Below, one piece after another: positions 1 through 5,371 of a stretch of DNA of 7,928 bases. The position numbers and the translations under genes are program-made. The notes beneath the pieces are model-generated. The model did no database searches, was not told the DNA's origin, and worked only from the letters and a program-made list of their open reading frames with translations. The stretch covers positions 1 to 7,928 of the forward strand of contig MGWJ01000078.1 of assembly GCA_001800945.1 (NCBI GenBank). The letters run 5' to 3'. Positions within the stretch are counted from its first letter, which is position 1; each line of letters opens with the position of its first letter. Source of the stretch: Flavobacteria bacterium RIFCSPLOWO2_12_FULL_31_7 (GTDB taxonomy: Bacteria > Bacteroidota > Bacteroidia > Flavobacteriales > Flavobacteriaceae).

Positions 1-33
1 CAATAAAACGCTTATGTGTCTTTTGAAATTCAT
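1..33 (-). CDS. 5' end of a possible next gene (partial, cut by window edge)
   Basis: An ATG on the minus strand at 33-31 opens a frame that reads MNFKRHISVLL up to the window edge, 11 codons with no stop. The pattern of basic residues followed by a hydrophobic run would suit the start of a signal peptide or an N-terminal membrane anchor, but the piece is too short to identify. It follows the beta-CASP gene in the same direction after 44 bases. A TAnnTTTG match (TATATTTG, minus strand, 46-39) lies only five bases before the ATG, which would imply an almost leaderless transcript and may be chance in such AT-rich DNA. Confidence 0.35.
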   Translation of the reverse strand, partial: MNFKRHISVLL

Positions 34-77
34 CACGGCAAATATATGAAAATATTTATCTAAAATAATGTTAAGAC

Positions 78-1433
78 TTAAATTTCAATGACTTGATTTA
101 AAATGGGAACTTGACATTCATATTTATAACGTTCTACTATCTTAATTCGAAGTGAATCAAGTGCAGAATTTTCTCCATGAACTAAAAATATTTTAGTTGG
201 TGGTTTTTCCAATTCGCTGATCCAATTTAACAAATCGTTTTGGTCGCCATGAGCAGATAAACCTTCAATAGAAATGATGTTGGCATGAACTGGATAAAAC
301 TTTCCATGGAACTTAATTTCTTTTTCTCCTTCAAGTAATCTTCTACCTCTTGTACCTTCGGCTTGAAAGCCTACTAATATTACTGTATTTTCAGGTTCCA
401 TAATATATCGTTCTAAGTAGGATAGTACTCTTCCTCCAGTAACCATTCCGCTTGCAGCAATTACTACTTTTGGATTTTCATCATAAATTGCCGCAACGGT
501 ATCTTGATAATCGGAAATTAAAGTAAAGGTATCACACATTTCTTCGCAATCTTTGGCTGTTAATTTATGCCATTTCAAATTTTCTCTAAAAATATCTAAA
601 ACACTAATTCCCATTGGAGTATCAATAATATATTTGATATTTGGAATGCGTTCTTGTTTTCTTAATTGCCATATCAAATACATCATAGTTTGTACTCTTT
701 CAACGGCAAAACTTGGAATCACTACATTTCCATTTCTGTTAACAGTATTATTAATAATGGTTTCTAATTCCAACAAAACATTTTCTTGTGGATGAATTCT
801 GTTTCCATACGTACTTTCCAAAAAAACATAATCTGCTTGTTTCGGTTTAATTGGCGGAAACATCAAAACATCATCATCTTGACCAATATCACCCGAAAAA
901 ACCAAAACCTTACCTTCTACATGTAATTCTAAAGAACAAGCACCCAAAACATGACCGGCGTAAAATAATTTAAACCAACAATTATCTGCTAATTTCACCT
1001 CTAAATTGGGGTCTACTACTCGAAACATTGGTAACACACGCTTGGCTTCTTCTAAAGTATATAAAGGTGTGGCTGGATTATGTTTAGAATATTGGTTTTT
1101 ATTCGCCATTTCAGCTTCTTCTTCCTGAATTTTTGCGCTATCTTGTATAATTAAACGAGCGATTTCTTTTGTTGGATGCGAACAGAAAATTTTTCCTTCG
1201 AAACCATCACTCACTAATTTTGGCAACCAACCACAATGATCCAAATGTCCGTGAGTCAAAATCACAAAATCAATAGTATTAGGTAAAACATTTAGAGGTT
1301 CCCTATTTAATTCCCGCAAGGTTTTTAAGCCCTGAAACATTCCACAATCTACTAAAATTCTTAATCCATCAGTTTCGACTAGAAATTTAGAACCTGTAAC
1401 CGTACTTGCTGCTCCTAAAAAATGAATTTTCAT
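78..1433 (-). CDS. MBL-fold beta-CASP RNase-like metallo-hydrolase
   Basis: A 451-residue cytoplasmic protein of the CPSF73-like/beta-CASP branch of the metallo-beta-lactamase superfamily, whose members are zinc-dependent endo- or exoribonucleases. The zinc motif HGHLDH is at residues 61-66, followed by motif 3 His161 (AGHVLG) and motif 4 Asp182 (SGDIG). Glu206 in ESTYG fits beta-CASP motif A. The beta-CASP insertion runs from about 210 to 370. The C-terminal RNA-specificity (RMMBL) region carries SAHGDQ (His395, motif B) and VHGE (His419, motif C). All expected metal ligands are present and the length is normal for the family, so an active hydrolase is likely. The ATG start lies 10 bases after the stop of the ATP-cone nuclease gene, suggesting co-expression. 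The exact RNA substrate cannot be told from sequence. Confidence 0.93.
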   Translation of the reverse strand: MKIHFLGAASTVTGSKFLVETDGLRILVDCGMFQGLKTLRELNREPLNVLPNTIDFVILTHGHLDHCGWLPKLVSDGFEGKIFCSHPTKEIARLIIQDSAKIQEEEAEMANKNQYSKHNPATPLYTLEEAKRVLPMFRVVDPNLEVKLADNCWFKLFYAGHVLGACSLELHVEGKVLVFSGDIGQDDDVLMFPPIKPKQADYVFLESTYGNRIHPQENVLLELETIINNTVNRNGNVVIPSFAVERVQTMMYLIWQLRKQERIPNIKYIIDTPMGISVLDIFRENLKWHKLTAKDCEEMCDTFTLISDYQDTVAAIYDENPKVVIAASGMVTGGRVLSYLERYIMEPENTVILVGFQAEGTRGRRLLEGEKEIKFHGKFYPVHANIISIEGLSAHGDQNDLLNWISELEKPPTKIFLVHGENSALDSLRIKIVERYKYECQVPILNQVIEI

Positions 1434-1443
1434 AACAAACTAT

Positions 1444-2262
1444 TTATAATTGATTGGCTTCCGTTAACACTCTTTTTATTCTAATTTTACTTAACGCTAA
1501 ATTTTCAAGCTCGTTTTTTTCTGATAATAAATCTTTAACGGTAATAATATTAGACGCTAACAACTTTTCTTTTTCATTGATTGTTAAAGTTGTCAAACAA
1601 GTAATAGGATATATTTTTAAACGATCAATAATTTCTCTTAAACCATTTTTGGGTGGATAATCCCAACTTAACATTTTTAAATTGGAACATTTGGCAAAAA
1701 TCAAAGCATCCTCCGTAAATTTATTATTTGTCACAATCAAGCAGGAATCAATCAATCTGAGTTGTCCAAAAATTTCATGCTTCTTTTCTTTTAGATCATT
1801 AAAGCGTGATAAAATATACATAGGTACTTTTACATCTGTTTTTGCTTCTTTCCCAGAATGAAATTTACATTCAATCATGGTTATCAAATTATCTTTTAAA
1901 AGTAACACATCCACTTCATGGGACACGCATTTTCCTTTAAAAATCAAATTAATTTGAGTAGTGTAACCCAAAATTTTATGAATTTTTGAAATATATTTTT
2001 CGAAATAAAAACCAGCCGGACCAAGTGCTGTCATAGCCGATTTGAGGTTATATCGTGCCGCAGTGGCATTTGGATAATTTTTTAAATATTGAAATGCGAG
2101 TTTGTAAATTTTTTTGGAAGAAATCCCATCATACAATTGAGGTTCTATTTGCTGGAGAATTTTTGACACCACATCATCTTCTGCTCCAGATTTTTTTAAA
2201 GAACGAATTAATTTTTCTGGCTGATAATCAACTTGTTCACCTGAGAATTTTGTGACTTTCAT
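1444..2262 (-). CDS. ATP-cone domain plus Mrr-like PD-(D/E)XK nuclease protein
   Basis: A 272-residue protein with three visible parts. Residues 1 to about 85 resemble an ATP-cone, the nucleotide-sensing module best known from ribonucleotide reductases and NrdR (starts VTKFSGE, ends in the helix YNLKSAMTALGP). Residues about 86-215 fit a restriction-endonuclease (Mrr/PD-(D/E)XK) fold: Glu88 in FYFEKY, Asp118 in HEVDVLL, then Glu131-Cys-Lys133 in IECKFH, which are the expected catalytic acids and lysine. Residues about 220-272 are helical and look like a helix-hairpin-helix-type nucleic-acid-binding tail (LTTLTINEKEKLLASNII). No modification methylase is adjacent, so a classical restriction system is unlikely. 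A nucleotide-controlled nuclease acting with the beta-CASP protein 10 bases downstream is my inference. The ATG at 2262 is chosen because the ATP-cone begins right after it. Confidence 0.82.
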   Translation of the reverse strand: MKVTKFSGEQVDYQPEKLIRSLKKSGAEDDVVSKILQQIEPQLYDGISSKKIYKLAFQYLKNYPNATAARYNLKSAMTALGPAGFYFEKYISKIHKILGYTTQINLIFKGKCVSHEVDVLLLKDNLITMIECKFHSGKEAKTDVKVPMYILSRFNDLKEKKHEIFGQLRLIDSCLIVTNNKFTEDALIFAKCSNLKMLSWDYPPKNGLREIIDRLKIYPITCLTTLTINEKEKLLASNIITVKDLLSEKNELENLALSKIRIKRVLTEANQL

Positions 2263-2268
2263 TTCATA

Positions 2269-2286
2269 TAACTTTATATAAAGTTA
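2269..2286. promoter_or_regulatory. perfect 18-base AT-rich palindrome before the ATP-cone gene
   Basis: TAACTTTATATAAAGTTA is a perfect inverted repeat. It fills much of the 31-base gap between the XrtF-associated gene and the ATP-cone gene and ends seven bases before the ATG at 2262. In RNA it could fold as a 7-base-pair stem with an ATAT loop that would partly hide the start region. In DNA it could be a dimeric repressor site. No U-tract follows on the minus strand, so it is not a normal terminator. The palindrome is read directly; its function is unknown. Confidence 0.4.
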
Positions 2287-2293
2287 CAAAAAA

Positions 2294-2734
2294 TTATTGA
2301 ACTTTTCTCTGATAATAAAATGCAGGTACGAACAAGATCAAAAACAAAGGCTGAATTAGAAACCTTCGGATGTAAAAAACAACCAAATAATCAGGCTGAG
2401 AAGAGAAATTTAAAATAAGAAACAAAGCTGCAATTAGGATTACAAAGAAAACAGCCAATAAAAAAGAGGTTAATTTTACAATTGAAGTTTCTTTGAAAAG
2501 TAAATATAATATAGAAACTGTAATCAAACTGTTAATTAAATATCTGAAAAACAAACCCAAAAACAACTTTATACTGTCGTATTTTGGCAAAGGTCTATTT
2601 TGAATTTCGCTATGAAAAAACTCTAAAAAAGGATCATAGAACAATTTACTTTCAAAAGCTCTGACCAAAATTAGTGCAAAAATTAAAACACCAACAAGAA
2701 CCAGATTTTTTTTGCTAGTGATTACGTTTTGCAT
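2294..2734 (-). CDS. exosortase F system-associated membrane protein
   Basis: A 146-residue, very hydrophobic protein with about four predicted membrane segments (roughly residues 10-27, 58-80, 84-110 and 117-140, counted from the chosen start). A loop after the first segment contains FESKLFYDPFLEFF, and the last helix starts RFLIQPLFLILF, which I recognise as the style of the small membrane protein that accompanies XrtF in Flavobacteriia. The open frame extends 17 codons further up to 2785, but those residues (MVLFLCCG...) overlap xrtF deeply and look like out-of-frame xrtF sequence. The ATG at 2734 gives a normal 20-base overlap with the xrtF end and a natural N-terminus (MQNVITSKKN). Its molecular role is unknown; the overlap suggests translational coupling and work with XrtF in the inner membrane. 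Confidence 0.8.
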   Translation of the reverse strand: MQNVITSKKNLVLVGVLIFALILVRAFESKLFYDPFLEFFHSEIQNRPLPKYDSIKLFLGLFFRYLINSLITVSILYLLFKETSIVKLTSFLLAVFFVILIAALFLILNFSSQPDYLVVFYIRRFLIQPLFLILFVPAFYYQRKVQ

Positions 2735-3266
2735 AAGCTGAAAATTTAATGACCCAAATGATCCACAACACAAAAACAACACCATAAATAACTACTGGAA
2801 AAACAATATTATGCAAGAATTCTTCATATTCTGGATAATTATATAAACCAATTGTAAGCAAGGCAATTCTTAAAATATTCAACAGAAAAATTAAGCCCGA
2901 TCCAAATAAAATAAAGAAAAATGTATTTTTAAACTTGGCTGAAAAAGCAAACACAAATGAAGCAAAAAGTATAATTACACTAATTGCATTACAACCTTCA
3001 ATGATACGCGCTAAATATTTGTTGAAATATATCACTTTAAAAGAAGATTCGAATTCATGCTTTCTAATTTCACAATCTTTACCAAAAAAAACCAACGTGT
3101 TTTTAGTTTGATGCGCCACAAACTCCGTTATTCCATCTACTTCTTTGTTATCTGCATTAAATTGATTCAAATAGAATTTATAAATTAATGTAAAAATGAA
3201 ATAGAACAAAACAAACTTCAGTAAGAAAACAAAAAAGGGTTTGTGTTGATTTATAGTGTTTTTCAA
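2715..3266 (-). CDS. xrtF: exosortase family protein XrtF
   Basis: A 183-residue multi-pass inner-membrane protein of the exosortase/archaeosortase family, cysteine transpeptidase-like enzymes thought to cleave C-terminal sorting signals of exported proteins. The three expected catalytic residues are visible: Cys92 in the EGCNAIS motif at the start of a membrane helix, Arg133 in NILRIALL, and His152 in the EFLHNIVFPV motif. Membrane segments lie near 10-30, 95-110, 115-140 and 152-175, and the short length without extra domains fits XrtF. The only in-frame start is TTG at 3266: no ATG exists between it and the upstream TAA at 3281-3279, and the protein lacks an internal Met near the N-terminus. 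No substrate with a recognisable C-terminal tripartite signal is encoded in this window. Confidence 0.87.
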   Translation of the reverse strand: MKNTINQHKPFFVFLLKFVLFYFIFTLIYKFYLNQFNADNKEVDGITEFVAHQTKNTLVFFGKDCEIRKHEFESSFKVIYFNKYLARIIEGCNAISVIILFASFVFAFSAKFKNTFFFILFGSGLIFLLNILRIALLTIGLYNYPEYEEFLHNIVFPVVIYGVVFVLWIIWVIKFSAYAKRNH

Positions 3267-3337
3267 AATGTGCGATTTTTAACAAAAATATAATTTTTAC
3301 TTACTTATTAATACATAAATTTGCAAAAAAATAAAAA
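3267..3337. promoter_or_regulatory. divergent promoter region between xrtF and the GAF gene
   Basis: This 71-base, extremely AT-rich gap separates divergent genes, so it should hold at least two promoters. On the minus strand TATTTTTG (3290-3283) and on the plus strand TAAATTTG (3316-3323) both match the Bacteroidota -7 pattern TAnnTTTG. Neither has a clear TTG at the usual distance upstream, so both matches are weak. The plus-strand match would leave a leader of only about 8-10 bases. Confidence 0.35.
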
Positions 3338-3790
3338 ATGCAATTCGAAAACTTAAAACCGCAAGTAACAAGCATTGTAACTAGTGACGTTACAAGAGAT
3401 GAAAAACTAAAAAATATTTGTCAATTATTACAAGATAATATTTCTTACTACAATTGGGTTGGCTTTTATTTTGCTAATCATGAAGCTAAAACTTTACACC
3501 TTGGACCTTATGTAGGAGCGGAAACTGATCATACCGTAATTCCGTTCGGAAAAGGAATTTGTGGACAGGTTGCAGAAAGCAATGCTAACTTTGTTGTTCC
3601 AGATGTTTCTGCACAAGATAATTACATTGCTTGCAGCTTTACAGTGAAATCAGAAATTGTAGTGCCTTTGTTTGTAAATGGTGTGAATATTGGTCAAATT
3701 GATATCGACAGTCATGTTATTGATCCATTCACTGAAAAAGACGAACGTTTCTTAGAATTTGTAAACGAACAGGTAGCTACACTTTTCTAA
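3338..3790 (+). CDS. GAF-domain protein, free methionine-(R)-sulfoxide reductase-like
   Basis: A 150-residue single GAF domain that covers the whole protein, the size of free methionine-(R)-sulfoxide reductase (fRMsr, the E. coli MsrC/YebR type), a cytoplasmic enzyme that repairs free Met-R-sulfoxide. Family marks are NWVGFYF (39-45), GKGICGQVAES (71-81), IACSFTVKSEIVVPL (97-111) and GQIDIDS (119-125). Cys75 and Cys99 are 24 residues apart and match E. coli Cys94 and Cys118. The third cysteine of the E. coli enzyme, Cys84, would fall at residue 65, which is His here. The protein therefore either uses a simpler cysteine mechanism or acts as a ligand-binding GAF protein. It stands alone between a divergent promoter region and a terminator, so it is probably monocistronic. 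Confidence 0.85.
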   Translation: MQFENLKPQVTSIVTSDVTRDEKLKNICQLLQDNISYYNWVGFYFANHEAKTLHLGPYVGAETDHTVIPFGKGICGQVAESNANFVVPDVSAQDNYIACSFTVKSEIVVPLFVNGVNIGQIDIDSHVIDPFTEKDERFLEFVNEQVATLF

Positions 3791-3812
3791 AATAGCAACT
3801 TATTTTTATATC

Positions 3813-3849
3813 AATCCGTTACTAAATTTTTAGTAGCGGATTTTTTTAT
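3813..3849 (+). terminator. intrinsic terminator after the GAF gene
   Basis: A 13-base-pair stem (3813-3825 with 3830-3842, one G-U wobble) closes on a four-base loop, ATTT, and is followed directly by a T-run. It begins 22 bases after the GAF stop codon and separates the GAF gene from the photorepair cluster downstream. Confidence 0.85.
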
Positions 3850-3861
3850 TTTAATACGTAA

Positions 3862-3891
3862 TTGAAAATCAAATTTAATTGTGTAATTTTG
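3862..3891 (+). promoter_or_regulatory. Bacteroidota-type promoter for the photorepair cluster
   Basis: TTG at 3862-3864, a 19-base spacer, then TAATTTTG at 3884-3891 fit the flavobacterial sigma-A pattern TTG-N(17-23)-TAnnTTTG. Transcription would start near 3896-3898, giving a leader of about 27-29 bases to the ATG at 3925. The leader has no Shine-Dalgarno motif, only an A-rich stretch just before the start, as is usual for this phylum. It lies just after the terminator of the GAF gene, which is where a cluster promoter would be expected. Confidence 0.6.
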
Positions 3892-3924
3892 TTTAACTTT
3901 ATTTAAATTTAATTAAACAAAATA

Positions 3925-4215
3925 ATGCCAGTTGCTCAAAAAACCGAATTAGATGATATAGCCATCGATAGAATCATTGAAATGGCTTGGGAAGATAGAA
4001 CGCCTTTTGATGCGATCAAATTTCAATTTGGATTAGCCGAAGCTGATGTGAAAGCGTTAATGAAAAAAGAACTTAAATTTTCAAGCTATAAACTTTGGCG
4101 AAAACGTGTAGAAAATTGCAAAACCAAACATGCCGCCAAACGTGTAGAAGGCATTGACAGATTCAAATGTAATTTACAAAGGGCGATTTCAAACAATAAA
4201 ATATCAAAGCGATAA
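3925..4215 (+). CDS. DUF2805 / TIGR03643 family protein
   Basis: A 96-residue basic protein without membrane segments or a signal peptide. The pattern IDRIIEMAWEDRTPFDAI (15-32), FQFGLAEADVKALMKKEL (33-50), SYKLWRKRV (54-62) is that of the DUF2805/TIGR03643 family. The predicted helices, FGL..ADV, and the Lys/Arg-rich second half recall a small helix-turn-helix DNA-binding fold, but no function is established that I know of. The family is often encoded next to photolyases, and here it heads the photorepair cluster, 11 bases before the DUF2452 gene. A role in regulation or DNA binding is inference. Confidence 0.85.
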   Translation: MPVAQKTELDDIAIDRIIEMAWEDRTPFDAIKFQFGLAEADVKALMKKELKFSSYKLWRKRVENCKTKHAAKRVEGIDRFKCNLQRAISNNKISKR

Positions 4216-4226
4216 AACAGAATAAA

Positions 4227-4622
4227 ATGGAAAAAGCAGTACCAGATAATGTAGTTTATTCTGAAGAAAAAGGATACAACGCCAGTTTTTTGCCTTACGC
4301 CACAAGTGTAGGCGCACCAATTATCAAAGTAGACGATGTAGCGGCTTGGAAAAGTCGTGGAGTACGAAATGTGAATAAAGAATTTGAAAATAAATTCAAG
4401 GAATTAAAACAGCAATATCAAAGCTTGATGGAAGAATTTGAATGGAATGAATTAATTTATAATTCGAAATTTTCATTTGAACCCATTATTGGAGAAACAT
4501 ATCACTTATATACTTCTAATGGAAGTTATTTTTTATCCTTAATTCCGCCACATGAATGGAACAAAGAACATATTGGCACCTTTCAACTAAATAGCGATAA
4601 AAAATGGGTGAAACAAAATTAA
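4227..4622 (+). CDS. DUF2452 family protein
   Basis: A 131-residue soluble protein of unknown function. The N-terminal half (NASFLPYATSVGAPIIKVDD, 18-37) is followed by a charged helix (about 46-75, likely coiled coil: NKEFENKFKELKQQYQSLME), then a beta-rich part with FEPIIGETYHLY (83-94), LIPPHEW (105-111) and a C-terminal GTFQLNSDKKW strand. These match my picture of DUF2452. The last 19 bases overlap the start of the flavin reductase gene, so the two are probably translated in a coupled way. No catalytic residues can be named. Confidence 0.8.
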   Translation: MEKAVPDNVVYSEEKGYNASFLPYATSVGAPIIKVDDVAAWKSRGVRNVNKEFENKFKELKQQYQSLMEEFEWNELIYNSKFSFEPIIGETYHLYTSNGSYFLSLIPPHEWNKEHIGTFQLNSDKKWVKQN

Positions 4623-5266
4623 ATTCGAAACAAAAGCAAATTACTTCTGCGCAAATTATGGACATGGAAAAACAAGAACGTGTTCATTTTGCCAATAGTT
4701 TAGGCGGTTTTAAAAGCGTTGGTTTGATTGGAACTCAAAATAAAAAAGGACAAACTAATTTAGCTATTATCGATTCTATTTTACATATCGGAAGTAATCC
4801 GCCTTTGTTTGGAATGATTTTCCGACCTGGAATTGTGGAACGCCATACACTGGAGAACATTCTAGAAACTGGATTTTATACTATCAATCATATTACAGAA
4901 AACATTTTCAAACAAGCGCATCAAACCTCAGCAAGATACGATAGAGAAATATCGGAATTTGAAATAACTAATTTAAATCCAAGCTATAAAAACAACTTTT
5001 TCGCACCTTTTGTCGCTGAAAGTGTCGTGCAATTGGCGATGGAATTCAAAGAAAAAACAATTCTTACTATAAATAACACCGTTTTGGTTATTGGCGAAGT
5101 GAAAGCCGTTTATTTTCCAGAAGATTGCTTGCTACAAGACGGGTTTTTAGATCTTGAAAAAGCAGCTACGATTACTTGTTCAGGTTTAGACAGTTATCAC
5201 AAAACCACAAGAATAGACCGATTGAGTTATGCAAAACCCAATAAAACAACAACTTCACTTCTGTAA
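4604..5266 (+). CDS. flavin reductase family protein (FMN-binding split barrel)
   Basis: A 220-residue cytoplasmic protein of the FMN-binding split-barrel flavin reductase-like family, which bind FMN and typically use NAD(P)H to reduce free flavin or a bound substrate. Visible family marks are NSLGGFKSVGLIGT (31-44), TNLAIIDSILHIGSNPPLFG (51-70), FRPG (73-76), HTLENILETGFYTIN (81-95), QAHQTSARYD (104-113) and a GLDSYHKT block near the C-terminus. The ATG at 4604 is kept because family members have a short helix before the NSLGGFKS motif, here ITSAQIMDMEKQERVHF. Its position before two FAD-dependent photolyase genes suggests a link with flavin redox, but supplying reduced flavin to photolyases is only a hypothesis. 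Confidence 0.87.
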   Translation: MGETKLNSKQKQITSAQIMDMEKQERVHFANSLGGFKSVGLIGTQNKKGQTNLAIIDSILHIGSNPPLFGMIFRPGIVERHTLENILETGFYTINHITENIFKQAHQTSARYDREISEFEITNLNPSYKNNFFAPFVAESVVQLAMEFKEKTILTINNTVLVIGEVKAVYFPEDCLLQDGFLDLEKAATITCSGLDSYHKTTRIDRLSYAKPNKTTTSLL

Positions 5267-5269
5267 ATT

Positions 5270-5371
5270 TTGACAAAGAAAGCCGTAAATATAGTTTGGT
5301 TTAAACGCGACTTACCTTTCATTTATAACTAAACCTTATTTCATGCACACCAAACTGATTTACCTCTGTTA
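5270..5371 (+). pseudogene. 5' coding remnant of the photolyase gene, with an in-frame stop
   Basis: From TTG at 5270 the frame reads (M)TKKAVNIVWFKRDL, a typical photolyase N-terminus, then PFIYN, a TAA stop at 5330-5332, then TLFHAHQTDLPLLLIYIFEP, which runs without a frameshift into the downstream photolyase frame. Photolyases have a conserved motif of the form RDL-R-(L/F)-T-D-N-(E/P) at exactly the place now read as PFIYN-stop. Spacing is preserved, so base substitutions rather than an indel explain the damage. Against a plausible ancestral codon series (cgt ttc act gat aac gaa) only four changes are needed, all at G or C. The usual ATG also appears to be TTG here. It starts four bases after the flavin reductase stop codon. 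Confidence 0.75.

Noticed and set aside
39..46. TAnnTTTG match as a promoter for the gene at the window edge
   Set aside because: No TTG at the proper distance upstream, and it would place the transcript start almost on the ATG; common by chance in this base composition.
553..795. Open frame on the plus strand inside the beta-CASP gene
   Set aside because: It lies fully antisense to a well-supported conserved gene and its translation has no recognisable pattern.
1454..1660. Open frame on the plus strand inside the ATP-cone nuclease gene
   Set aside because: Antisense to a supported gene; hydrophobic, low-complexity translation as expected from reversed AT-rich coding DNA.
2055..2255. Open frame on the plus strand opposite the ATP-cone domain
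   Set aside because: Antisense to the conserved N-terminal domain, with no start context or family pattern.
1444..2262. Restriction-modification system
   Set aside because: The Mrr-like fold alone does not make one; there is no methylase or specificity gene nearby, and the ATP-cone suggests another role.
2735..2785. Longer N-terminus of the XrtF-associated protein starting at 2785
   Set aside because: The added 17 residues come from deep overlap with the conserved end of xrtF; the ATG at 2734 gives the usual short overlap and a natural N-terminus.
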